Shown in pieces: positions 47,944 to 58,532 of a stretch of 64,000 nt of DNA. The notes under the pieces were generated by a model. It worked only from the letters and a program-made list of their open reading frames with translations. It did not search any database and was not told where the DNA came from. Where the stretch lies: positions 88,005,627 to 88,069,626 of the forward strand of contig CM041780.1 of NCBI GenBank assembly GCA_023374045.1. The letters run 5' to 3'. Each line of letters opens with the position of its first letter. Position 1 is the first letter of the stretch. This stretch comes from Limonium bicolor (lineage: Eukaryota > Streptophyta > Magnoliopsida > Caryophyllales > Plumbaginaceae). The translations under genes and the position numbers were made by a program.

Positions 47944-49586
47944 CATTCTCACACCTCTACTTCAAACCGCTACTAAAACGGCTAATACCTCACCTACTAC
48001 AATATTTTTCTACTATGACTGCTTGTTCACGCTCTTATTCAATTATACACTACGAAACGTTCTACTCTTATTCATTATACACTCTAAACGTTCTACTCTG
48101 TTCATTACCTCTCGCCCAAAAAAATAATAAGAAAAAATAGGCCTATTTATAAATTCAAATTCACCAGCTACATTTTGCACTGGGTCTGGATTTTCTCTGC
48201 CGTAGCCAAATAATTAACTTGGATTGGCTATTCTAATTTTAAGAAAGCATTGTACATTGAGCAGGGTCACGTTTAGTCCTATAATTAATCGTCTTTAAAC
48301 TAAATTAGATTTGCTTTTAATTTTAATAAAAAGCAGGAGTAGCAATCTGAAGAAAGGAAGTTTGGAAAACCAAATCGAATACTTTTACTTTTCTTCTTCG
48401 ATCTTACAAAAATAGACGAAAAATCTATTTTATGTCATTGGTCTATTTAACGTTCTTACACTTTTGATAGTAGAATATAGTCTAGTACAATCGAGTGATA
48501 GTTTATAAAGATTCTGTGTATAGTTTGATAATTTTTTATTTGGTCTGGATAAACATCTATGTACTTAATCTACTATCAAAAACCTTTTATGTTTTAATAA
48601 AGTAGTACTAGGTGTAATAATGTCTACCAATCCAACATGAAATCTTTATTAGATCTCGTAAAATGTTTATTAAACTTATAATAATACCTAGTAACACTCT
48701 ATGATCTAAATCTCAAAAGTTGGTCAACACATGTTGATGATGGATTTTGTTTTATAGGGCATATTATATGAAGAAATTTGGTTCACTTTTTGCCTTTCAT
48801 ATATAAACGAAAAAACCAAAGGATGAAATATACTATGACACAACCAGACATCATACTACACGCGACACATCTATAATCATTACTCGTTGCTAATTTAATA
48901 TCATGTTTTCATTGCACTGTACATATACATTTCATAACACTTTCTCTAATTCTCCACACACGCAATACTTTTAAATATATAAGAAACAAACTACTCATAC
49001 TTAATGCTCATCTTAATTAACAACATATCTTTTACTCGCAATCACTATAATTATATTTATTGCACATTAATAACACTCATTCATACGTTTATAAGCTTAA
49101 TAAATCTAGCCCAAATAAGCTAACCTAACTATACTTAAAAGAAGGGCCAAAAACAGCACAAAAATTCACTCGGACATTTCATCGAACACCTTGTGTGCAT
49201 ACATAAATTTAATAGTTTAACAACCAAATCTTGCAAAGATTTCACCACACAATAAATATCATCATCCACAATCACAATGTGACAACAATCTATCAATTTT
49301 AACAACAATTAACAATTAACTAAACAAATTCGAACCCAAAAGTTTAGGGTTGCTCTCACCTCTGTTCGACCTCTGTTAGTGGCGGATGAGGCTGGCGACA
49401 CCAACCGAAGACCACACCGACGGCGCGACACCGGCGACAGCAGGGGAGGAGGAGGGCGGCGGTCGACGGCTGTGGTGGCGGTGGTTTGTTCGAAATCGCC
49501 GCGAACAGAGAGAGGAGAAGAGGGGTAATTAACCCTAATGAAATCGTAATTGTTTCGAAACGGGGTCGGGGGGTTAATTAAAAGGA
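46433..49586 (-). other. CACTA promoter and 5' leader side
   Basis: No coding ORF. An (AT)n tract lies at about 47889-47938. Near 49370-49545 a GC-rich stretch read on the minus strand looks like a 5'UTR exon and ends at a donor-like AGAG|GTGAGAGC. If so, the transposase leader has at least one intron before 46433. Short diverged repeats (AAGCATTCACCAA near 47293 and 47431) also occur. Confidence 0.45.
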
Positions 49587-49943
49587 CCTATTTCGGCGGT
49601 TCCTTGTTAGGAACCGCCGAAATAGGCCCTTTTTAATTATTAAAAAATTAAAGAGACCTATTTCGGCGGTTCCTAACAAAGAACCGCCGAAATAGATGAT
49701 TAAATTTAAAAAAAAAAGAAAATAGAAACACCTATTTCGGCGGTTTCGTGTAAGGAACCGCCGAAATAGGTCTATTTAATTTTTTTTATTATTAAAAAGG
49801 GCCTATTTCGGCAGTTCATATCTAGGAACCGCCGAAATAGACCCCTTCTTTACATACTGTTAACATCTCGGGCCTCTATTTCGGCGGTTTTATCTACAAC
49901 CGCCGAAATAGGGGCGCCGAAATAGACGTTTTTTGTACTAGTG
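49587..49943. repeat. Right CACTA end: five hairpins and TIR
   Basis: Hairpins of about 40 bp at 49587-49626, 49657-49695, 49731-49770, 49802-49840 and 49873-49914. Each is CTATTTCGGCGGTT, a short loop and AACCGCCGAAATAG, separated by A/T-rich spacers. The fourth has a mismatch (GGCAGTT). CACTA ends typically carry such repeats as transposase-binding sites. Confidence 0.9.
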
Positions 49944-50055
49944 TGCTTACCGCATTTCATGCATGAGTGTTAGCAAGTTTAAGGGTATAAACATATAAGT
50001 AAAGAGTTATAACGTAATGCGGAAAACACCTAAAGTTAGGCAATTTGAAACTTAG

Positions 50056-50795
50056 GAACCTTCAATATCTGCTATCCAATCCCGCCCACACCAAACCCTG
50101 AAGAAACCGCCATCAACATCACCGACTTTCCATTGGAGAAATGTCAGGTTATCCAGCCAGGTATGATACTTTTAAATGGATACCTGACACCGGAAGCACA
50201 AATCCATATCATCAGACGATGCGACGAACTCGGAGCAAAACCAGGAGGGTTCTACACACCCGAATACCCGAACGGAGCAAGGATGCAATTGAAGATGATG
50301 TGCATGGGTAAGGACTGGAACCCTTACACCAAGTCATATCAAGAAGTGCGAGCTGAAGATGGAGCAACAGTATCAAGTATACCAGAGGAGTTCCATGCGG
50401 TCGTTAACCACGCCGTGGGAATTGCTCAGCAAGTTGAAACGGAATCAATTCCAAGTGTGAAAGCAGATCTATGCATTGTGAACTTCTACCAGAAAGGTGG
50501 ACGGTTAGGTATACACCAAGACAAGGACGAGTCACCCGAGTCTCTAAGTAAGGGAGTACCCGTGGTGTCTTGGTCCATTGGTGATACCGCAGTGTTTGTG
50601 TATGGCGAGCAGAAGCGTGCTGACCTCGCAAAGAAGCTACTGCTGAAATCGGGAGATGTACTAATTATGGGTGGACAATCAAGGATGCTATACCACGGCA
50701 TCAGGAAGATCAAACTGAATACCGCACCGTCGGCAGTGATCAATGCCACACACATGAAACCCGGACGTTTAAATTTGACCTTCAGACAGTTTTAA
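50056..50795 (+). CDS. AlkB-type 2-oxoglutarate/Fe(II) dioxygenase encoded inside element A
   Basis: AlkB enzymes remove methyl groups oxidatively from DNA or RNA bases. The ORF is open from 50049; no ATG is well placed, and it fits best as an exon spliced from gag at 50056. The core (residues numbered from the TTG at 50133) begins with QPGMILLNGYL. The metal ligands are H128 and D130 in LGIHQDKDES and H188 in LYHGIRK. The 2-oxoglutarate-binding Arg pattern RLNLTFR (R212, N214, R218) ends the protein. Length and motifs resemble plant ALKBH1-like proteins. There are no stops or frameshifts. It lies between gag and the protease, where ordinary chromoviruses have only a short linker. Substrate (DNA or RNA, which methyl mark) cannot be told from sequence. 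Confidence 0.9.
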
Positions 50796-50905
50796 GCTTT
50801 GTATAATTGTGTGATGTGATAAACCCGTATGTATTAAGGATGTTGTAAGTGTGAATCATGGCGACAGTGTAAGCCAATGAATGTTGTAAAAAGAGTGTGT
50901 TAATG

Positions 50906-50911
50906 AATAAA
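50906..50911 (+). terminator. Possible polyadenylation signal after AlkB
   Basis: AATAAA lies about 110 nt after the AlkB stop, following TGTTGTAA-type sequence. It could end a Gag-AlkB messenger before pol. Single AATAAA hexamers are common by chance in AT-rich DNA. Confidence 0.35.
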
Positions 50912-50977
50912 GTGGAGTTGTTTGAAGCATATAAACCGTGTTGTTACTCAATACTTAATAGTTTGCCAATGAATTAG

Positions 50978-53900
50978 GCTGTGCACTCGGAACGGGAGGT
51001 ATACTGAGTGTCTGCAATAAGGCAGAAGCCGGCAAGAGCGGCACAATCCTCACCGGTACCTTTCCAGTGAATGGCGTGGATGCATCGATCTTGTTCGACT
51101 CTGGAGCCTCACACACATTCATTTCGCTAGCATTTGCGAAGAGGCTGGGGTTAGACGGTGAAGAGATGCCAGACTTCGTGGTCACTCTCCCGTCGAAAGA
51201 GCGGATCAGATGTACCCGCTACTACCGAGATGCTGTTGTTCGAATCAGGGATGAGGAGTTTCCGATCGACTTGATAGAGTTCGACGGATTGGGTTTTGAT
51301 GTGATTGTCGGGATGAACTGGTTGGAGCGGCACAAGGGCAGAATCCTGTGTGCCGAGCATCGACTGCTTCTTCGGAGTCCATCTGGGGTTACTATATCAT
51401 ACCGCCAGAGGCCCAGGGAGCCTTCGACACAGATCATCACCGCCATGGCTATGTATCACGAGTTACGACGAGGGAGTGATGTATACCTCTGCTATGTTCA
51501 GGACATAGAGAGAGACCCTGAGTTTAGCCCAGATGTGCCGGTAGTGTCGGAGTTTCCTGATGTATTTCCTAAGGAACTGCCGGGCATGCCGCCAGCACGA
51601 GATGTTGAGTTTGAGATTGATCTAGTTCCGGGCACCGGACCCATTGCGAAAGCACCTTACCGTATGGCTCCAGCAGAGATGACAGAGCTCAAGGAGCAGC
51701 TGAGAGACCTACTCGACAAGGGCTTTATTCACCCTAGTGTGTCACCATGGGGAGCGCCGGTCCTCTTCGTGAAGAAGAAGGACGGTAGCCTCCGCCTATG
51801 TATTGATTATCGGGAGCTGAATGCTGTTACGGTGAAGAACCGTTACCCCTTACCACGCATCGACGATCTATTTGATCAGCTGAGGGGAGCATCAGTATTC
51901 TCCAAGATAGACCTACGTTCCGGATACCACCAGATTGCCATCCGTGACAGTGATATCGAAAAGACAGCATTCAGAACTAGGTATGGGCACTATGAGTTCA
52001 CAGTTATGCCGTTTGGCTTATCAAATGCACCAGCTAAGTTCATGGACTTAATGAACCATTTGTTCCAAGATCAGTTGGACAAATCAGTGGTAGTCTTCAT
52101 TGATGACATACTTGTGTATTCGAAATCGAGAGGTGAGCATGAAAGCCACCTGATAGATGTATTGCAGACGTTGAGAAAGAATCAGCTGTATGCTAAATTT
52201 TCTAAGTGTGAATTTTGGTTGAACCAAGTATCATTCCTTGGACATGTGATTTCTGAGGCCGGGATCGCTGTTGATCCGGCAAAGATAGATGCAGTGCGCA
52301 CCTGGCCTAGGCCGAAGACAGTTACCGACATCAGGAGCTTCCTCGGCCTGGCAGGTTATTATAGGAGGTTTGTGAAGGACTTCTCCAGTGTCTCGAAGCC
52401 GATGACTTCCTTGATGAAAAAGGATGCACCATTCGAGTGGACAGTCGACTGTGAGAGGGCTTTCACGAGTCTCAAGGATGCTCTGACATCTGCACCGGTT
52501 CTGACATTACCAGACGGTCCAGATGGTTTTGAGGTCTATTGCGACGCATCAGGTAGAGGTATGGGTTGTGTGTTGATGCAACACGGGAAGGTCGTGGCTT
52601 ACGCCTCCCGACAGCTGAAGAAGCATGAGGAGAACTACCCTACCCACGATTTAGAATTGGGGGCCATAGTTTTCGCACTGAAGATATGGCGACATCATTT
52701 GTATGGGGTAAGCGTGACAATCTATTCCGACCACAAGAGTTTGAAATACTTATTCACTCAGAAAGAGTTGAACATGAGGCAAAGAAGGTGGGTTGAATTC
52801 TTAAATGATTATGACATCAATTTACAGTACAAGGAGGGTAAGGCAAACGTGGTAGCTGACGCACTGAGTCGCCGAGCACACTCTCTCCATTCGCTAGTCT
52901 CTCATACTGGCTTGGTTGAAGAGGTGCGGAGTGCTCAGATGACGGATCAGTATATGGTGGAAATTAGACAGAAGCTTATTGATGGCACATTCGAGGGTCA
53001 GAAGTATGACTTCAGACTCCACGATGATGACCTGATTAGGCTTAATGGCCGGTTGTGTAAACCGAGGAGTAGCGCTGAGCTGAAGGAGCGCATACTGAGT
53101 GAATCCCATTGTTCTACGACATCGATTCACCCCGGAGCTTCAAAGATGTATAAGGGTATGAAAAGATATTTTTGGTGGACTGGAATGAAAAAGGATGTGA
53201 ATGACTATGTGTTGAGGTGTCTCACTTGTCAGAAGGTCAAGTTTGAGCACCGACGGCCTGGTGGTATGGTGCAGCCAATGCCAGTGCCGGAGTGGAAGTT
53301 CCATGACATATCTATGGACTTCGTGGTAGGGCTTCCGCCTACAAGGGGAGGTCTGAATATGATTTGGGTTGTGGTAGACCGACTGACCAAGGTGGCTCGA
53401 TTCATACCGATGAAGGACACCTGGAAAGTGGCTAAGCTTGCAGAGCTCTTCGACAAAGAGATTGTAAGACATCATGGGGTTCCGAAAACGATTGTATCTG
53501 ACAGAGATACCAGATTCTTATCCAGATATTGGAAGTCTACACGAGAGGCACTTGGTACTGAACTGAAATTGAGCACAGCGTTTCACCCACAGACAGATGG
53601 TCAGAGTGAGCGCACCATCCAGACACTTGAGGATATGCTACGAGCATGTGCACTTGACTTTCAGACCAGCTGGATTGATAAGTTACATCTGATCGAGTTT
53701 AGTTACAACAACAGTTACCATGCTTCGATCAAGATGTCTCCCTTCCAGGCATTGTACGGTAGACCATGTCGCACGCCTTTATGCTGGGATGAGTCGAGTG
53801 AGACGGTCATTATAGGACCAGAGTATCTTGAGCAAGTTCAGGCAGAAGTTCGCCAGATCAGGGCTAATATGAAAGCAGCTCAGGATAGACAGAAGTCGTA

Positions 53901-54357
53901 CGCAGATGTGCGCTGACGTGACCTGGAGTTCGCCGTGGGCGATCAGGTATTTCTGAGAGTATCCCCCATGAAGGGAGTATTTCGTTTTGGCCAGAAGGGC
54001 AAGTTGAGCCCGAAATATGTGGGTCCTTATGTTGTGACGGAGCGGATCGGCCCGGTAGCTTATAGACTTGATTTACCCGCCGAGCTGGGCAAGGTACATG
54101 ATGTATTTCATGTGTCCCAGTTGAAGAAGTATATGTCTCATCCGTCTCATGTGCTTCAGCCGGAAAGGCTAACTTTAGAGCCGACCATGCGATCAGTGGA
54201 GACTCCGGTACGGATTCTGGATACTAAGACTCGAGACACTCGCCATAAGTCCGTGAGACTGGTGAAGGTCCTCTGGTCTAACCAGGACGTTGAGGAGGCC
54301 ACTTGGGAGCTGGAAGAAAAGATGAAGGCGAAGCACCCGTCATTGTTTGCTTCTTAG
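50978..54357 (+). CDS. pol: Element A pol (protease, RT, RNase H, integrase, C-terminal chromodomain-like region), one stop
   Basis: Residues are numbered from 51067. The protease DSG is at 11-13; RT has the FIDD catalytic box at 344-347. RNase H is around [11 protein letters not shown]. The integrase zinc finger carries paired His and Cys ([13 protein letters not shown]...LTCQKVK), with the D751, D812, E848 catalytic triad in D-D(35)-E spacing. At 53914-53916 a TGA interrupts YADVR*RDLEF; the context fits CGA changed by a CpG transition. The frame then stays open to 54357 through GPYVV and the PVRILD...VEEATWE tail. The ORF is open from 50962; an acceptor TTAG at 50977 fits the gag exon 3 donor in phase. 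Apart from that stop it is intact. Confidence 0.92.
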
Positions 54358-54632
54358 TGTTTATATGTATAGGGTACGGGGCGTACCCCTTTTAAGGGGG
54401 GGTAGAGCCGTTTCGGTTATGGTTGTGTACGACATGTATATGTATACATTGTCTATGTTATGTTACAGACCGTTGTGTCTGAATGGTATTAGGTGGTTTG
54501 GACCTCGAGTCCGTTGTGGTGTAAGAATGATGGTAAGGTTAGTAATGATGTTTGGAAGTGTGGTGTTATAAGATTTTCCCCGCGTTCTAATAGTAAGATA
54601 TGTGGGAAGTATGAACTTTGGGGACAAAGTTC
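54358..54632 (+). other. 3' untranslated region of element A
   Basis: Noncoding between pol and the polypurine tract. It contains GGGTACGGGGCGTACCCC (about 54372-54389), a strong palindrome followed by a TTTTAAGGGGGGGTAG copy (54390-54405) that resembles the later polypurine tract. Element B has a similar GGGTACGCCCACGTACC block near 62424-62440. Confidence 0.5.
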
Positions 54633-54649
54633 TTTTAAGGGGGGTAGAT
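54633..54649 (+). other. Polypurine tract of element A
   Basis: TTTTAAGGGGGGTAGAT lies directly before the 3' LTR start. It is the plus-strand primer site in LTR retroelements. Confidence 0.85.
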
Positions 54650-57600
54650 TGAAATACCCCAAACCTTGGTATGTTGGTTAAACATTAAAACATGATTTAT
54701 TAAGACTAAAAAGAGTCTTAAAAACACTAGTAAACAAATTTAAACAAAAGCAAACACAAAATGTGCTTTAAAGTCAATAAGAGCTAAAATGTGCTCTAAG
54801 CTTGGAGTAGGCTTGGGTAAGACCTAATGAGCTTACCAAGACTTCATATATGTACTAATGAACGTATTAAACCAATTACCAAAGAAAACCAAGCTTGAAA
54901 ACAAGTCAAAACACAAAATGTGCTTTAAGAAGTCTTAAAGCACATTTTTGAAAAATTGTCTTGTAAATGGGTTTTGAGTGGCTAAATGTCCATCATTACT
55001 CTTAAATATATATGTGTACTATATAGTATCACATTTGGGTGGCTATATCAATGGGAAATCAAAAATTTCACTTCTAAGTGCCTTGTTTAGGTGAATAGTG
55101 ATTTTTATAAGCTAGTTTATAACATATGTTGTATTAAGTAATTAAATTGACAAACAAAGACTAAAGTACCCTCATACTAATAAAGGGGGCCGGTTTTTAT
55201 AAGTGTGGTGACTCACCACTCTCTAGTTAATGTAATAAGTAAGTAAAGCAAACTAAGTAAACTTACTTTTTACTTTATAAGTATAAATATCTCTTAAAAG
55301 CAAATTCTATCTCATTCTCTCTTTTCCTTCCTTCATTTCCCACGGTCACAATCTTCTTCTCCCTTCCTTCTTGCTGTTCTTCCACGGTAATGCTACTATC
55401 TCCATTAGAACTCCTACTTTGAACTCTTGTAAAATCTTGCTCACTTGTTCAAATCAAAAACAAACACCACCAATCTCTTCCTCTCATCAAGCTCTTCATT
55501 CCTATCTTCTCAAATCTCCAAGAGCCCCATTTCGGTGCCAAGGTGTTCCACCATTGAAGGAGCTTGAGCTTGTCTTTTGACATATTGTTGATCTCCTTTG
55601 CTTCTAGGTAAGGAATCTCAAAGAAAAATCATGTTTCCTCCATGTTCTTACCTTGACCGAAAATACACATTGATATAGCTCTTTGTGTGACCTTGTTCTA
55701 GCTTCATTTCAACTCTTCATGGACTAGGTGGAGTCCTCTCTTGTTATATATTCAAACTCTCTTCAAAGATCAAGGTAAAACAACTACATTAATGTTTTTG
55801 AAACAATGTCAAATTAGGGTTTACAATGAGATGAAGCTCAAAGCTTGAATACTCATTATGGTGTTTGTATATTGTCTAGAACTTGACAAGGAATCAAATT
55901 ATCATACGGTTTTGTAAGGAATCAAGGAGGAAGTATTTTGGAAAAAGAGGTAAATCTACTAACTTAATGTTGTTTAATGCCTTAGGAGAAATGAGCTTAT
56001 AAATGCTTATTTAAACTACCTAAAGAGCAAATGGTGAATGACTTAGTAAAGTGTTCTCAAGAGACTAGTAAAGGGCATATGTGTGTGTTGAGTGTATTTG
56101 CAGGTTAAAGGCATATATATTGTGGAAATTCAGTGTTTATGATTTAAGCACCTTAAGGGCCTAAGAGCCATGCATTTTAAGGGCCTAAGTGCCATGCAAT
56201 TTAAATTATGCACTATATTGTGATATAGTGTAAATTTGGTGAAGTTGTGTATGAGAGTGTTCTTGGTGATTCTAGATGTTCTTGTGTGTTTGATGGAGAA
56301 AACAAAGTGTTTAGGCTTAGTAATGTTCTAGGTGAATCCATGTCAAAATTTAGGTAAAAAGCAAGAAGTTCTAAGTGTTTTGGTGAGTTAGAAAATGTAG
56401 GAAATGAATAAGGAGTTCATGATGTTTTAAAGGAATTTTGATGAACTAGGAAGTACTCTAGAGTGTAATAAGGACTTAGGCATGATCTTGAGATTTAGTA
56501 GGTACCAAAGTCACTTTGGGACTTAGGTAAATACCTAGGCAAACTTTGGTAAAATAAGGAGAAGTGTACACTAGGAAAAGAATTGTTAAGATGGTTATAA
56601 GAAGTTAGTTGTGAGAGATGATGCTTGGGAGATGATGTTAAAATAAGGTGAAAGCATTTTGGGATAGTAGTTATCATAGGTATGAAAACACCACTTGAAA
56701 AACTAGGAGAAAACATTGTAAGTGTTAGGAATTTTGTGAAGGTATAAGTGAAGACTTAAAGGAATTAGGAAATGAGTTTTATGAGTGTTTAAGGATGTCT
56801 TAAGTTGTGTTTGAAGTGCCCAAATGAGGTTAGGGGGTACTAGGTTATATGGGGTGAAGTTTGGAGTTGAATGTAAAAAGGAAAACAAAGATTTGGGGCA
56901 GACCGGACTTGCAAGCCCGGTCGGGACCTGTTTACCCTGCGAGAATTGGCTTCTGGAATGGACCGACCTTGGGACCGGACTTACAAGGTCGGTCGGGCTT
57001 GAAAATTGTGTACGGATTGAGTTACTGGAATCGACCGGACATAGGACCGGACTTGGCAAGTCCGGTCGGGCTGAATTTCCGAAGGGGAGAAACTCTCTGG
57101 AATCGACCGGACATGGACAAGTCCGGTCGGCAAGTCCGGTCGGACCTAAATTTGTAAAAAAAAAAAAACAGAAAAGAATGTGACTTATGTAGTTAACCCT
57201 AGGGTGTGTAATGAAGGTAACCTAGGGTAAGATTAGACATTAAAACATGTCATACAATCATGTTGAATACTTAGTAAGTGTGAAGTTAAATAAATAATTA
57301 ACCGACGTTACTAATGTGTATAGGATTCTCTGAAGGTGGAAACGAAACGAGGCAAGGACCAAGGTATGGTTTTCTTGCAGTCTGTTGTCTACCGGTTTAC
57401 ACCGGCTTGGGTGTTGATTGTTTTCTGAGTGTTTACGACCTTATAAGATTAAGGCATGAAAAGAGCTTACGGTTGTTATATGTTATGATGTTGTGTTATT
57501 ATGACTCCTTTCCCTTGGCGTGTCTAACAAGACCTAAATGTTGCTTGTTTGTGACTTAACAAAACAATGTATGATCACTAACAAGTGCTAATCGGGGAAG

Positions 57601-58527
57601 TGAGGAGTCCGGTTGTTCCGGCCACGCGTGTGATGGATGGGGGTCGATATCATATCCGGTTCGGCTCTCTTGGTGTATGTATAGGTGGTATTCCAATTTG
57701 GTTTCTACCTTCCCTTAGCTTATCCAAAGCTAGTTACTGACTCACGTCGGGCCATAGGGGCATACGTATGTTATTTCGGTGTGCTTGGGATTACTATATC
57801 CGACACACCTTTGGTATAAGTTAACCGTTCTATATAACCGGACGGTAACGAGGATGGTAACGAGCTTAACATGGGGTTGGTAAAAGCCTCTAGGCTCACA
57901 TGGTAAACTAACTATGGTGGAAAGGTTCCTTGTGCGAACCGATTTTATGGTGATGTGTATTGATATGATGCTATGCAATTTCCCTTGCTATGCTATGGTA
58001 TATGTATATATATATGTTGGATGTTCTAAAATGAATGCCATGTTATTATGACAATTGGTTGCGCGTATCCCGGTAGCCGATGGGCTGCGCGTTAGCCATA
58101 CCAGCAAAGGTTGCTGACCCCTTTGGGGGCTCCATATTTTATTGCAGGATGAGGATCGAAGAGGCAGAGTGGCTCTAGGTCCTAGGTTGCTGATGTACTT
58201 TTGGGATATGTTGGTTGTTGAGCCCGGGATGCGCCTGTGCTCCCGAGGCGTTACATTTTGATACCGTTGTTATACAGTGGAGGATGATTATGGTTTGTAG
58301 GTGTGTTGTAAATTAAATACTCGGTATGGTTGGTTATGTTTATATATGGATGTTAGATACTATGCTCGGGAGTCTGTTCATCAGACCGATACACTTGTAT
58401 TTATTCTGCCTAGTTAACCACGTGGGTGGTTAACGGCGTTGTAACACCAAAGCGTTTAGTTATTGTTTGGTTGGTTATTTCCGCTGCGATTTCGGTAGTT
58501 GAAAAGGGGCGTTGTAGGGGTGTTACA
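54650..58527 (+). repeat. 3' LTR of element A
   Basis: 3878 bp, from TGAAATACCCC to GGGTGTTACA, matching 33506-37375. The last ~1.4 kb is almost identical between copies; a few substitutions are visible, such as CTCGGGGG versus TTTGGGGG near 58122. TATA box at 55282-55289, palindrome array at 56900-57146. Confidence 0.95.
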
Positions 58528-58532
58528 TTCAT
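58528..58532. other. Target-site duplication of element A, right copy (TTCAT)
   Basis: Identical to 33501-33505; together they mark the insertion point in LTR B. Confidence 0.93.

Larger units (their letters stand above)
39091..49943 (-). mobile_element. Complete CACTA (En/Spm) DNA transposon, 10.85 kb
   Basis: Ends are CACTAGTAGAAAAAA at left and, reverse-complemented, CACTAGTACAAAAAA at right, with a 3-bp duplication TGC at 39088-39090 and 49944-49946. It has subterminal hairpin repeats at both ends and two genes on the minus strand: a TNP2-like transposase and a second gene ending in a Ulp1-like domain. It is inserted in element A between gag and AlkB. Confidence 0.96.
39056..50055 (+). 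other. Predicted intron 3, holding the CACTA element
   Basis: Donor CCAG|GTACC (39056), acceptor AAACTTAG|GAACC (50055). The one base left from gag exon 3 plus GA makes GGA and opens straight into the AlkB reading frame. Without the CACTA and one TSD copy, the intron is 144 nt, similar to introns 1 and 2. The same donor also fits an acceptor at 50977 in front of pol. Confidence 0.55.
33506..58527 (+). mobile_element. Element A: complete chromovirus (Ty3/gypsy) carrying an AlkB gene, with a CACTA insertion
   Basis: Two LTRs of 3870 and 3878 bp in direct orientation, a TTCAT duplication, an initiator-tRNA-Met primer site and a polypurine tract define it. The order is gag with introns, AlkB dioxygenase, then protease-RT-RNase H-integrase-C-terminal region. 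Removing the 10.85 kb CACTA leaves about 14.2 kb. The pol domain order and the PVRILD...[14 protein letters not shown] tail suggest the Tekay/Del clade of chromoviruses. Lesions seen are a 1-nt gag frameshift near 37760 and one stop in pol at 53914. Confidence 0.93.

Noticed and set aside
49587..49914. CRISPR-like array of regularly spaced repeats
   Set aside because: Plant CACTA end; the repeats are inverted pairs (hairpins) with A/T spacers, not direct repeats with unique spacers.
50056..50795. AlkB ORF as an ordinary host gene lying between two transposons
   Set aside because: It lies between gag and pol of one element with matching LTRs and a shared target duplication, and fits gag by splicing phase. 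A later insertion cannot be fully excluded without other copies.
33501..58532. Two separate elements A rather than one element with two LTRs
   Set aside because: The direct LTR pair, single TTCAT duplication, primer site after the first LTR and polypurine tract before the second define one insertion.
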